Part shown: positions 38,769 through 51,099 of the stretch, one piece after another
How positions within the stretch are numbered: position 1 is the stretch's first letter
Layout of the letters: each line of letters begins with the position of its first letter
Origin: Dryas octopetala
Lineage: Eukaryota; Streptophyta; Magnoliopsida; Rosales; Rosaceae
Direction of reading: 5' to 3'
NCBI GenBank assembly: GCA_963921425.1
Contig: OY992839.1
Location: forward strand, 5,396,501 to 5,460,500
DNA: 64,000 nucleotides
The notes under the pieces: model-generated
What the model was told of the DNA's origin: nothing
Database searches by the model: none
Seen by the model: the letters and a program-made list of their open reading frames with translations, nothing else
Position numbers and translations under genes: made by a program

Positions 38769-41700
38769 ATGGCTGCACCGGTCGTTGACAAAGATTACCT
38801 CAAAGAAGTCGACAAGGCTCGTCGTGATCTCCGCGCTCTCATTTCCAGCAGAAGCTGCGCTCCGATCATGCTCCGATTGGCGTATGCTCTCTCTCTCTCT
38901 CTCTCTCCGGTGTTTTTTTCCCGAGAAAATTTGGGATAAAAGACAAACCAAAGGAAACGACACTAAGATTTAGTTTTGTTTTCATTTTGTGTGTTTTCTC
39001 AGTAGCCAAACAGAACTGTCACTCACTCTTTCATACTTACGCATTGACCTTTTATTTTCTTATTTACAATTTCGCATGTCATTGTTTGTATGGATTTTGT
39101 TGAAATTGTAATACTCTGTGAGATGTGAGTTTCTAGGTGGCACGATGCTGGCACCTACGATGCAAAGACAAAGACGGGTGGGCCTAATGGGTCGATTAGG
39201 AACGAGGAAGAGTTCACTCACGGTTCCAATAGCGGCTTGAAGAAAGCTATTGATTTTTGCGGTATGCTTGTGTTGTTTTATATCATCAATCTTTATTCGA
39301 TTTATTAAACTTAGTCTTGTAATTGTAACAAAAGTACATATTTAAAAAAGGCAATTATGTATATGAGAAGTGAAAACTATGATAATTGTTATGTTTCTTG
39401 TGTGCTAATGTGCTATAATTGTATATAGGTTTAATTGGTTCATTGGGTTGGTAGTGTATTTGTGACCTGGAGGAGCATATTCTTTCTTATGAAGTTTAGA
39501 TGGTTTTACTATCTTGTATATGCAACTGAGAGGACTCCCAGTGTGCTTAGTTAGGTTAGCTTCAGACCCTTATTTCTAAACAGAGCAATGGAACTATAAT
39601 GAAACCGCACATGAGCACGCCTGTATTACAGGTGTCAATGTGCTGCATATTAGGTTGCCTCCAAGGTGCCATACATTTGCCAATATTTATGTAACAAAAG
39701 TACTATGCTGATGGCTTTATGCAAGATATTATGATCGCTGATTACAAAGACTAACTACAATTACTGCATTTGAGAGTCAATTTTCTCATTCCATTCTTCT
39801 TTATGTAATTTTGACGGGGGCTTCTCTTCTGATTTCAGAGGAAGTGAAGTCTAAGCATCCAAGGATTACATATGCAGACTTATACCAGGTGATTATACTT
39901 TTTGCAAGAGTTACTTTGCCTGTAATATATTTTTAGTTACATTAAATTATTTGCAAATGAGGAGATTTTACAAATGATCTTCAAAGTTTTTTCCTTAACT
40001 TTGTTGGACATAGCATGAATTGTTTAATGAAGATATTGATTAAGGGACCCAATTACTTGTATTTTCAGCTTGCGGGTGTTGTCGCAGTTGAGGTCACTGG
40101 AGGTCCCACCATTGAATTTTCTCCTGGCAGGAAGGTATGTTGTGGTAACTTATTTCAGGAAACATAGCTGGTCTCCTTATCATTTCTTTTCAAGTTTTCA
40201 TCTACTTTTTTGTTGTTTTTCTTAGGATTCAAAAATTTCTCCTAAGGAAGGACGACTTCCAGATGCTAAACAAGGTCAGTTCCAATACCTAAGATATCTT
40301 TTGCAAGTTTTATTCACCCTATCTAAATATATTTGTATTCTGGTTTGTTTTATACTAGCGTCTTGATTGGACAATAACTAAAGAATGTTAGGAATTTTCA
40401 GATTGGAGGTTTTGGAATTTTGATAGCATGATTTTCCATGTACTATAAATTTAATTATAGCTGGAGGGCATGCGTTGAATAGTGAGGTTATCTATATTGT
40501 TTTCTAAATTTGTGGAGAGTACTTCCATGGGTATAGAGTGGCAGCATAATTCTCTTGTAAGGCACAAAGTTTATTGGCCATGAGTTATCTTGTTCAATTT
40601 GTTACTTCTTATAATTGTTTTACTTTTAGTGGTTCATGTACCACAAACTTATAACAGTCAGACGTATTTGTTAAGCAATTTTCCATCCGTGTCAGAACAT
40701 GTCATTTGTGTACATGACCACATTTTATAGTTCTAGGTTTTGGTCATGAGGTGTTTGTGCAAATAGTTCTAGTCATTCACATGCTTAGATTCTTTGTAGA
40801 ACTTAATAAAGCTAATTTCTGAATGTAGCTGTTGCACTACGAGGCCTTCTGACTCTTTTTCTAATATTATTTGTTTATTGTTGTCACACTACTGTAATTT
40901 CTTTTAGGAAGTAAAGCTTTTTCATCCTTTATAATATAATTTGAAAGATACTTTATAAGAAATATTTTTGAAGATGTGGGATTGCTTTTTTTTTTTTTTT
41001 TTTTTTAACCCATGGCATTGCTATAAGCTACTATGTTAAAACTCAACCCTCTCTCCCCTCCCCTCTCTTCTAGCTTTCATTGCATTTCTTGTCGGTGATT
41101 TTGGTCTTTCGGTAATAGGTGCACAACATCTGAAAGACATATTCCACCGAATGGGGCTTTCTAACAAGGATATTGTTGCATTGTCTGGGGGTCATACACT
41201 GGTAATTCTTTCTTCTTGTTTGCATTTATATATGGCCTTCATTGCTATTTCTATTAGATAGACATGTTTACTCTGTGTCTTTTGCTATGGTCTTATAGGG
41301 AAGGGCACATCCAGAGAGATCTGGTTTTGATGGTCCATGGACTAGGGAACCTCTGAAATTTGATAACTCATACTTTGTGTAAGATTTAGATGGGTGTACA
41401 AATTTGGTCATTTTATGTCATTATGCATGCACGTCTGTGGTTATGAACATGCGGTTGTACTCGTTGTTGGTACCAGGGAACTGCTGAAAGGGGAATCAGA
41501 GGGGCTGTTGAGACTTCCAACAGATACAGCTTTAATGGATGATCCTGAGTTTCGTAAATATGTTGAGCTGTATGCAAAGGTAATTTGGGCTTGTTTCAGT
41601 TCTATTTTGGTAAAAAATCTTGGTTAATTTACAGACTTGTTGTTGTAGAAGTTGGTACTGTCTTTACAAATGTGGCTTATCCATGGCCTGTGCGAAATCT

Positions 41701-43032
41701 GATATACCCTAACCTGCCAACCCCTTGGAAATTGGTAGAATTATATTGAGCTATTTATAAGGTGGCTGACTTCTTATAATCAGCTTATAAGTTGTAAACA
41801 ATACTATAAAACAGGTTTAGTCTGGATTAAAAGCTTTTGCTTTCACCTACACAGAGTGGAGCCTACTCAAGTTTAAAATCTCTCCCTTTTTTTTTTTTTT
41901 TTTTTCTCCTGACACGTGAGTTTTGCTTTGACATAAAATTGATGACATTGAGTTAGTTATTAGTGAAATCAATTTGGTCTGAGTTTTGGTCTGACTTGAC
42001 CTTAACCAATACTGGATTGGAATGGCCTCATTGCTCCACAATGCAGTAACAAAGCACCTCTTGAGGTGATCGTGGCCACTTCATAGCTGAGGCTAATATG
42101 GTTAAGTTCCACACTTGCTATGGTTCTTGGACAGGACCATTTGTGGCAAAATACAAAACTCACAATGTGGTGCTTTGTTGGAATTGATTGAACTTTGTTA
42201 GACTGAGGTGCTTAGCTAGGTATGGACATGGGTGGGTTCGGGGCCCTGCCCCAAACAGCAGGGTGACTTATGGAGATGAGAATTAAAATTAAAGCCAGAG
42301 GCAGGATGCGGATGCCATTGTCTTATGCTGTTCGGTCCACTTCGCATATGTTTATAGTATTGTAATACATATTATTTGGTTTTGTTTTTTATTTTTAGAT
42401 TTGACATCTAATTTAATATCAGTTGTGCCAAATTTCAATGTTTATAAACTTTATATGTGATCATCTTAGCTTAACATTTTATTTGGACCATTTGGACTAA
42501 TATTTTTATTTGTTTAAATTTTAAGCAAAAAATTGTTAAGTCTTTTAGCTAAGCTAATATGAAAAAGAAAGGTGGTAGGACAGAACATTCAAGGATGGGG
42601 TGTAAAAAAAAGACCCATAATGTGGGTGGGAATTTACCTTGAAGCGGGACACAGGGCAGGGATGGGTTGAAGAATTTTTAGGGCAAGGCAGGGACGGTAC
42701 ATGTGATCCTGACCCGGTTACATCTCGTGCCCATTTTATGCTTAACCTTAATGCTTTTTAATATAAGTTATACATGCCAATTTATTTTTGCTGTTTTTTT
42801 CTCTCTTACTTTTGTTAAATTTGGCATATGGCAGGATGAGGACACATTTTTCAGAGATTATGCTGAATCACATAAGAAACTTTCAGAGCGTGGGTTTACT
42901 CCAAGTTCCTCTCCCTCAAAGATAATTGTCGCGGACAGCACCATACTAGCACATGGCGCAGTTGGAGTTGCAGTTGCTGCTGTTGTTGTGACCCTGGGCT
43001 ACTTGTATGAAGTTCGCAAAAGATTGAAGTAG
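38769..43032 (+). CDS. APX3: Ascorbate peroxidase, peroxisomal membrane-anchored (APX3-like)
   Basis: A haem peroxidase that reduces H2O2 with ascorbate on the outer face of peroxisomes. Nine exons: 38769-38881, 39137-39261, 39839-39888, 40069-40134, 40226-40274, 41119-41201, 41299-41378, 41477-41579 and 42835-43032. They total 867 nt, 288 aa, in one frame. Distal residues R36, W39 and H40 lie in LRLAWHDAG. The proximal haem ligand is H160 in LSGGHTLGR, with W176 in FDGPWTREP and the ascorbate-binding Arg equivalent at R169. The C terminus has a hydrophobic segment ([18 protein letters not shown]) followed by basic EVRKRLK, the tail-anchor and peroxisomal targeting layout of APX3/5 rather than of cytosolic APX1/2. 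Length matches the family. A (CT)n tract (38887-38907) follows the first donor site. Intron 8 (1255 bp) holds a probable transposon relic. Confidence 0.95.
42221..42734. mobile_element. Possible degenerate hAT-like element in APX3 intron 8
   Basis: GC-richer than the surrounding intron, with repeated GGGTGGG and GGCAGGG motifs. It is bounded by TATGGACATGGGTGGG and, in reverse, ATGGGCACGAGATG, weakly resembling inverted ends. No target duplication or coding sequence found. Confidence 0.3.
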
Positions 43033-43621
43033 ACTTGCTTGGCTGATAACTTTTGATCTATTATGAATAAGTTACTTTGATCACTATTGTACCTTCTTTT
43101 TTTTGTGGTTCAATGATGAGGTTTGTACTTAATCTGTATCTGATAAAAATAATTAGCAGAGGCCTTATTTCTGCTTGGCAGCTTAGAATGGCTAGTAGAA
43201 ACGTACAAGTGAACTTATTGATTTTGAAGTAAATAATATAATGCACAACTGACATAAACTTGCTAGATAATTGACATGTTCTGATGTTAGACTGTGTATT
43301 AGACTATACATTCAAACAAGATTTTACTTGATTGATGTTTGAAAGTCTAAAAAACATTACATATCAGACTGCCTGATAATAAAATTTCCGCCCTTGTAGT
43401 TACTTATTTCTGCTCTCTTGAAAGTTTTACTTGTAGACTTGAATACACGTCATCGTAAAGAAGAAGACATGCTCTAAGCATGGATGCATATGGGGCTTGT
43501 GCAGAAAAAGACATTTTTCTCTATGCATTGTTCACCAGTTTTGTTTCTCTCAGTAATCTCTCCCTCTCTCTCTCTCTCTTTTTATTAGCTATTAACAGCG
43601 CAGTTGGTGCACCAGATTTAC

Positions 43622-43799
43622 GAGAAATTATTCTATATAATCGATATATTGACACGTGGTATAACTAGTATGTGTTTTAATATAAGTACATGTTATTAAT
43701 AATATACCTACTAATATAAACACATTGTCTAATAATACCCTTACATTTTATATTGGTTATATCACGTGACAGTATATCGATTATACTCTATAATTTTCT
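43622..43799. mobile_element. 178-bp MITE with mirrored G-boxes
   Basis: Inverted ends of about 42 bp: the left begins GAGAAATTATTCTATATAAT, the right in reverse begins AGAAAATTATAGAGTATAAT. Both continue into TCGATAT and a CACGTG (43653-43658 and 43763-43768). The flanks AGATTTAC (43614-43621) and AAATTTAC (43800-43807) form a near-perfect 8-bp target-site duplication. It lies about 590 bp downstream of the APX3 stop codon. Confidence 0.75.
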
Positions 43800-45417
43800 A
43801 AATTTACAACCATTTTACCTTGTAGACTAGTATGAATTGATGTACTAGAGATCTTTACTATCCCTAATATATGACTTAAACTACTTCACTCTGGTTGTTA
43901 TTCTTTTTAGACCCATTTTCTATGCCATTTATGTGCTTACCTATCTTGCTTAAAACAAAGTAAATTCCCAAAAACATGGTCAGATGGTGATATAAGATTG
44001 TACATGGTGTATCCCATAATTTGCGTAGGAAATAAAAGAAAAGGAAAAAAAAAAAAGAGAGATATATTGTCTATATCAAAATGGGTACCAAAATACTAGG
44101 AGGGAGTAATTAGGAGTTAGCCATTTCTGAAGCTTTATCCACCATGTGGGTCATTGAAAATAGACCCTGCTCTTAAGGTTCAGAGAGCCCCACATGGGGA
44201 GGGCACTCAGGGCAGGGAAGCCAAAAGGGTAGGTAGGTAAGGTAAGGGTTTTAGGACAAGAAGCCCCACTGCCCCACGAGTCTTCCTCAATACCTAAGCA
44301 CATGACAGCCACGTGTTGATGTGCTGGCTGTCACCACTCACAAGTCACAACACATTGTGTGATGAAATTGCCGATCCACAGTCAAACCCATTCCCTCGAC
44401 TCAATTCCCTTAACCAATTACCTAATTGTCATTTGATTCTTTTTCTCACGTTTATTTTCTCTGTTTTGCATTGTCCATGTGCTAATGTGGGTTTGTGTGT
44501 AGGAAAACTGGCTGCGACAGAGACCATTGTGCCTGTCACTAGTGTCATACACAACCAAACAGATTGCAATTATTGATTGCAGTTCGTTAATAACAGGAGA
44601 TTAGAGGTAGGATCAATTGATTAATCCACTCTAAGTAAGAGTTCGTCTGTAGCAAGGACACCCTGTTTTATACAAACAGATCTAACAATATTATAGTAGT
44701 AGAAGAATGAGCCATCAAGATCAGAAAGTTAAAGTGTGACTGATACATATATTTTTTTTTTTAGTTACACGCATAGCTTTTGAGGGTTTTTTCTTTTTCT
44801 TTCTGATTTGTGTTTGTAATGGTTTATTAATGCAAAACATATGGATGAGGTTTGTTGGTTTTGTGAGGAAAGAAAGCATGGTACTTTTTTGTGGGGATGA
44901 GATCATAAATCATGCCAAAGTTCAACATCAGAGTGAAGGGCAGAGTTGGACTATGCGCCAGGACAGTCAGAAAGGACGAAAAAAGGTAGGTGAAATACAC
45001 ACACACACAACATTCACACACAAAGAGACACAAGTGGACCTGTCTCACTCTCCTTTGAAAACAACTTCTGCCCATGATCCTTAACTCCTACCATCCACTT
45101 GAAATTCATGATGAGAGAAAGAGTGCATGTGTGGTGGTGGGTAACAAATAATATGCAAATTGGGTTTGGGGGGCGGGAGGGGAGATAACAACAAAAAGGT
45201 GAATCAACCTTCCCATCCCTAACCCTACCCCTTGTTGCCTAAACTTGCACCACAAGGTTGGGGGGGAGAAAAGGAAAGGAAAAGTGGAGGGTGAACCAAA
45301 GCCCACATACAACTACAACCACAGTACCACACTCATTATCTTTAAATTTCCTCTTCTCTCCTTTTCTTTCATCATCACCATTCTGCCCCTTCAACCCAAC
45401 TTCCAACCCTTCTAGAA

Positions 45418-45475
<58 letters not shown>

Positions 45476-46057
45476 GCATTACCAATAGAATAAAGAACCA
45501 CAACTACCATCTCTGTACATATGCACAAGAATAGCCAAACCACTTGTGACATTTCTTCCCAAAAACCCACTACAACTAACTTATTAAAATAACAAGTCAT
45601 TGCTTTTTGAATCTGGTTCATGTAAGTAGAAATTTGTTTCAGGATATATGTATATATATATAACTGAGCATTTCACTCCCAAATCCACATTTACTCAGCT
45701 GGGTCATCATGACATTCCCTCTGAGGCATTCAAAATCTCACCAACAAGCAATAAAACTAGTCTGAAAGAATCAAATTGCCTCGGTAAAATGACAATTGAG
45801 ATGCAAAACAAGCCTCATGGTCAGCATGATCAAATGGTACCAACCACAGGACTAATTTAATTATCATATCATATATACATATTAGTTCCATGTACATGTG
45901 TTGTACATGTTGTCTAGTGAGTTGGGGCCTTGGGGGAGGTTTTCAGAGGCAATTGAAATTATTTATCTAAAGTTTCCAGACACAAGATAAAAGAATTGGA
46001 AGAATCACACCATGTCTTGCCTATAATATATATATATAAATATATACCATACTTTAC
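43800..46057. other. Intergenic DNA upstream of MYB
   Basis: No gene recognised. It contains a short hairpin at 44303-44333 (TGACAGCCA and TGGCTGTCA arms enclosing a CACGTG-overlapping start), an (AC)n run near 44997 and a (CT)n tract at 45420-45473. Confidence 0.5.
45420..45473. repeat. (CT)n microsatellite
   Basis: About 27 uninterrupted CT units, roughly 1 kb upstream of the MYB start codon. Confidence 0.95.
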
Positions 46058-46064
46058 ACCTACC
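46058..46064 (+). promoter_or_regulatory. AC-I-type element ACCTACC upstream of MYB
   Basis: ACCTACC matches the AC element bound by R2R3-MYB factors in phenylpropanoid promoters. It lies about 450 bp upstream of a subgroup-4 MYB start codon, so self- or cross-regulation is possible. Assignment is by motif only. Confidence 0.4.
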
Positions 46065-46209
46065 TGAAGGTTACCCGTAGGGCCGTAGTTAATGTCCCTT
46101 TAACTTATTATATGTGATTGATGCCATAATATCATCAAGTGTGAGAGAGGCCACCAGCCACTCCCTCTAACCTGTCTCACCAACTCACATCTAGAAGCAA
46201 TTAGGGTCC

Positions 46210-46212
<3 letters not shown>

Positions 46213-46259
<47 letters not shown>

Positions 46260-46300
46260 CTCTCTCTCCCTCCCTCCCTCTTAGTCAAAAGCCTATAAAA
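46213..46300 (+). promoter_or_regulatory. MYB core promoter: CT-rich tract and TATA box
   Basis: A (TC)n tract with CCCTCCCTCC extension (46213-46282) is followed by CCTATAAAATC at about 46290-46300, a good TATA box about 215 bp upstream of the MYB ATG. Transcription would start near 46325-46335, giving a 5' UTR of about 180 nt. Confidence 0.6.
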
Positions 46301-46430
46301 TCATACGCCAAGTCCTCACAAGGGCCGGCCTTTATGTTGCAGCAATACAAAAAACAAGGCCTAGCTCCATATCCACCACCACTCCTACTCTCTCCTAGTC
46401 CTGCGGCTAAAAGTAGCAAACAAAAACAAT

Positions 46431-46491
46431 CATCTTTAGCTACAATTCTCCAAGTACTCTTTAGCTACAAAAACACCATCTTTAGCTACAA
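46431..46491 (+). repeat. Three copies of TCTTTAGCTACAA in the MYB 5' UTR
   Basis: TCTTTAGCTACAA occurs at 46433-46445, 46458-46470 and 46479-46491, the last ending 22 bp before the start codon. The copies are separated by 8-12 bp. Their role is unknown; the spacing invites a protein or RNA binding explanation. Confidence 0.85.
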
Positions 46492-46512
46492 CAGTTTTAA
46501 TTCCTAATTAAA

Positions 46513-47422
46513 ATGGGAAGGTCTCCTTGCTGTGAAAAGGCTCACACAAACAAAGGAGCTTGGACCAAAGAAGAAGATGATCGCCTCATTGCATACATCC
46601 GAGCTCACGGCGAGGGCTGTTGGCGTTCGCTGCCCAAAGCCGCCGGCCTCCTCCGCTGTGGCAAGAGCTGTAGGCTGCGTTGGATCAACTACCTCAGACC
46701 AGACCTCAAGCGCGGCAATTTCACTGAAGAAGAAGACGAGCTCATCATCAAACTCCATAGTCTCCTTGGAAACAAGTAAGGCTCTTACTAATAACCCAAA
46801 CAAACTCATACACTCCAAAAAAAAAAAAAAAACAGAAACAGAGTTTTTCAAGTTGTGTACAAGCTTTTGAGTGGTTTGAGACTAATGGGTTTTGTTTGGA
46901 TTTTGTTATAGGTGGTCTTTGATTGCTGGAAGACTACCTGGAAGAACAGACAATGAGATAAAGAACTACTGGAATACCCACATAAGAAGAAAGCTTTTGA
47001 ACCGAGGGATTGACCCTGCAACTCACAGACCACTCAACGACTCGACCCCAACTCAGGACTCGGCCACAACCACCACAATATCTTTTGCTGCTTCTGCTAT
47101 TAAAGAAGAAGATCAAAAACCCACCATCATTAATGGGCTTGTGGGCAAAGACCCTAAAAACCCAGTTCAAGAAAGGTGCCCAGACTTGAATCTAGAGCTC
47201 AGAATCAGCCCTCCTTCCCAACAACAACAACAAGCTGATCAGCCTCTGAAGAGTGGCAGCAGGGGACTCTGCTTTTCTTGCAGTTTGGGGTTGCAGGACA
47301 CAAAGGCCTGCAGCTGTGGGGTTGATAATATTGGTACCAGCAGTGGCACCACCAATATTGGTTATGATTTCTTGGGCTTGAAAAGTGGGGTTTTGGATTA
47401 CAGAAGCTTGGAGATGAAATGA
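46513..47422 (+). CDS. MYB4: R2R3-MYB repressor, subgroup 4 (MYB4/MYB308-like)
   Basis: A nuclear transcription factor of the group that represses phenylpropanoid and lignin genes. Two exons, 46513-46775 and 46912-47422, give 257 aa; the single intron falls between GNK and WSLIAG, inside R3. Residues about 12-115 form the R2 and R3 repeats. R3 carries a bHLH-interaction pattern ([20 protein letters not shown]). After the DNA-binding domain come all four subgroup-4 signatures: [14 protein letters not shown] (C1), the EAR repressor motif [10 protein letters not shown] (C2), the Cys-rich [16 protein letters not shown] (C3) and the terminal [19 protein letters not shown] (C4). The full C-terminal set places it with MYB4/MYB308/MYB6; the exact orthologue is uncertain. 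The gene has a good TATA box and appears intact. Confidence 0.94.
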
Positions 47423-50400
47423 GATTGATTAAGTCATGAAATTGTTGTTGTAATATGTTAGTTATCAACAGAGTGAGAGAGAGAAATGAGAAAGAGATTG
47501 CTTTGATTATAATCTTTTGGAAAAGCTCTCTCTGATTTTCTCTCCTGTCTCTAATTTTTATGACTATTAGTGCATATTATTATTAGTATAATACCAGTAC
47601 AGCTGATTGATGAATGTTTCTGATCATTTATTAGAATGTGAATCGTTTCTCTGTTTGTTTTCTTAAAAATGAGTCTGCACTCTGCACAAGTTCCTCATTT
47701 TATTTTATTTTATTTTTTCTCATCCGAAAGGACTAATTAAGTTGGGATTTGTCAGAGTCTCACCAGATCTTCAAAAGGGTTTGCTGCCATGTTATGGTGG
47801 TTGTTGCCACCTGCAAATTAAAGTAAGGGTTGATAAATAATGTAATCTAGTTTTTGTTGGGCTCTCTATGTACCCAAGTTAGGGGCAGGGGGTGTTGAGA
47901 TTCTTGTGAATTTTTCTTCCAAACACAAATGATGACTCTGCATCTTCTTTCAAATAGGCATAATGATACGTTGGCAAGAACACAATAATGTCTTCAATTC
48001 TTACTACCCTTATTTGGACATTATTAAAAAGAAAAGCATATTTCCTTTTTATTTTCTATATCCCGTAAATTGGAGCAAAACTTTTACAGTAATGTCTATC
48101 TCTTTTATAGTATTATGATAGGTAAGTTTTTCGTTAAATGAAACTATTAACGAAACTATTAAATATTTAGCATGTTATATATTGTAAAAAATTAGAATTA
48201 AATATCAAATTTTAATAATTTTTTGGTATAGCATGGAGACCATATAATATTTCAATTGAACTACCAAATTTAAATGTAGTTTTTTAGATTATGTCACAAA
48301 TATGTTGGCTTCTTTGATTTGAGCTTTTTTCATTTGACATTTTTGTTCTTTGGCCCACATATGATGACTATTAGTTAAAACTTAAAATTTATAAGATTTT
48401 GACAAAATAGCTCTTGAGGTTTTTATATTATCTTGAAAATTTGCTAATATAGTCTCAACTTCACATTTAATTGTGATTGTACGACACTCACAACTTCAAA
48501 TTTAGTCGTAATTGAACGACAGTCACAGTTAAGTTGTGACTTAATTAGATTTTTTTTAGAGAAATTATACTACAATATAGTATAAATAGAGGTCAAAACA
48601 ATACTTTTACTCAAAATAATACATAGTATAGTGGTGTGAGTTGTCTCTTTCAATTTACCAAAACAGTCACAGTTAAATTGTGACTGGATTGATTTTTTTA
48701 AAATACAATATAGTGTAAATTAATGTAATATTATTTTATTTTTTTTATTGTAGTGGCATGTGATGTAATATTTATAAATTCTAATACATTTTACTTTATT
48801 ATTTTGTTTGACTTTTGAACTAGTACCTAATCTAAAATGCTATTTAATTTTAATATCTAAACTAAAAAGTTATTAAAATTTAATAGTTAAAATCAATAGA
48901 CCTTATATATTGTCAAACTTTAAATTTAAATCATACATTCAAATAAGAATTTAAATAATTAATTTTTTTTATTACAAGAAAATAAGGAAGAAAAAAGCAA
49001 AAATTCAAACTCTGACTGTAAGTATAACGGTAAATACACTCAATTACAAAAATTACGAATTCAAAAATAATTAATTATTTAGATCCACAGTCCAACAGTA
49101 ACATACCTACCAGATTGTCTGGTAAGTAAGTTGTTCACTCAGTTATATTCCAATTGAATTTTCAATTGATTACTTAATCTATATATTTGATTTTGAATTC
49201 TTAGAATCTTTACGGGGTTTGTCTTTTGGTGAAGAAGGGATTGGTTTTTTTGATATGGACTATGGAGGAAATGGATAAGCTTTGAGAGGAGGAGAAATAA
49301 GGGAGATAGGAGTGGTGGGTAACCTATCACTTCTTTAGTTAAAGCCCAAATAAGTATTTAAAAAGCGTGAAGGAACTAACAACTGTCCGTAGTACCATCT
49401 CTCTACCAACCTCCTAACTTTAATTATCTAAAACCCTTGAGCCAACCTACCATATATCATACTATTTATTAGAGACTGAAAACTATGGCTGCATTTCCCG
49501 CCCTTATTAATTTGATTCATATTGTGCTATATAGTTTGAGTTCGACTCTGAATCTGTAATGTGTTTGAGTTTAAAATTACGTTGTAGAAAAATAAAATAA
49601 AATTCAATTGATCAAATAATTAAGAGTAACAATATAACAACATAAAATATAAAAATTATTTTAGAATAAGACTAGAAATTTCGAGAACTCAAGGCGAATC
49701 ATGAAAGAGAAACCTGAGAACATTGCCGGCTATACCTCAAAGCCGATCCTGAATTATTTGATAAGACAACATTTCTCTCCACATATATTTTTTAATTGTT
49801 TCTCCCATGTTAGTTACATTACTTGTATATTTATCTATAGTTTGGTGCTACCAGCTACCTTCATTATATATGTGTTGGGCGAATGACAAATTAACAACAT
49901 GGAATACTATGCTTGAATTATGAAACACAAAGTCGTTGGTTATACATATTTAAAATGTATTTCAAGAATTGAAGTCTCTTCTAACAAATTTGATTACACC
50001 TGAAGATCAGTCAACTCTCTTCTTCTTTTTCTCTTAATTAATTTTCTTTTTCATTTAATTAAGTTTAAGACCTCGACCTGCTGAAGGGCAGGCATAAATG
50101 GGTTTTATTGGCGATGGAGGTGTCCCAACAACTTGAGGCATGAAATGTTAGGTCCAAATGTCCAATATTTAAGGGGCACCATCAAGACTTGAACTCTGCA
50201 TGTCACCAGAAGAGTTTTGAAGGCCTTATTTGTTGACCTTCATGTAAATTAATTAATTAACCAGATTAATTGTAAATAAAAAATCAAAAATCCCTACCAA
50301 TTATTTTCCTCTTCTTTTCAGAATGACATGCAGACTTCTTTTCTTTCATCATTCCAAACTGCATTTGCATTTGCATTGGGAAAGAAGTGTATGCCCAGAT

Positions 50401-50889
50401 AGTTGGAACTGAAGATACAAATAAAGTCATCATGCTCTCTATAAACTCCAAGGAATTCAAATTCAAAAACCCCAAAACCCCAATTCAAAATTGTATGCAT
50501 GTATATAGAAAAAGTGTTTTTTATATTGATATTAAATTGTTAATCAATGATGTGTCACATTGATAATTTCATAATATAACATTATCACCCATTATATATA
50601 TATTCGATCACTGCCAAGCGCTCGGCAATAATTTTTAACACAGACGAGTGCTGCAGCTCTCGTCACTGCTTTTATTGCCGAGTTTTCAAAGTAAGTCATA
50701 TTCTTTTCACCTCATTCTTTCTTAGGATATAGAAAAGACTTGGTAGAAGCATTATGTTAGAGTTTAATTTCAAAATTTTTAAATAAATGTCGTTGAACCT
50801 ATACTGAGTGCTCAATAACTGCAAAATTTTACACCATCGAACACCGGGCATCGCACCTGAATAGGCATGTTGTGTGTGTATATATATAT
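47423..50889. other. Intergenic DNA after MYB
   Basis: Starts with the MYB 3' UTR, then AT-rich DNA. A motif related to TCACAGTTAA(G/A)TTGTGACT recurs at about 48525 and 48667. The block at 49200-49247 (TTAGAATCTTTACGGGGTTT, then GGTGAAGAAGGG) is repeated at about 59042-59090. No gene recognised. Confidence 0.45.
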
Positions 50890-51099
50890 CAGTATTTTCG
50901 ATAAAAGCATAGAAATAATTGTTATTATAATCAAATGGCTAAATGACTTCCGATTTTAGAGATTTTTTACATGAATGATCTTTGAAGTAAGGCCTAAAAA
51001 ATAAACGGTTTGAATTTTGAGATTACATTGTGCAGTAGGCCCAACATAGTGGTTAGTTTTGTATTAACTTACTAACTAGTTAGTTTTAGAGCATTCTTA
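50890..51099. mobile_element. Single arm of a MITE family
   Basis: 210 bp aligning without a length difference to 54126-54335, at roughly 85-90 percent identity by eye. It is the right-hand arm of the inverted-repeat element at 53937-54335. It is flanked by TA-dinucleotide runs on both sides; the other arm is missing. Confidence 0.75.

Noticed and set aside
44303-44333. TGACAGCCA/TGGCTGTCA hairpin as a microRNA gene
   Set aside because: The stem is only 9 bp with a 13-base loop, too short for a plant microRNA precursor.
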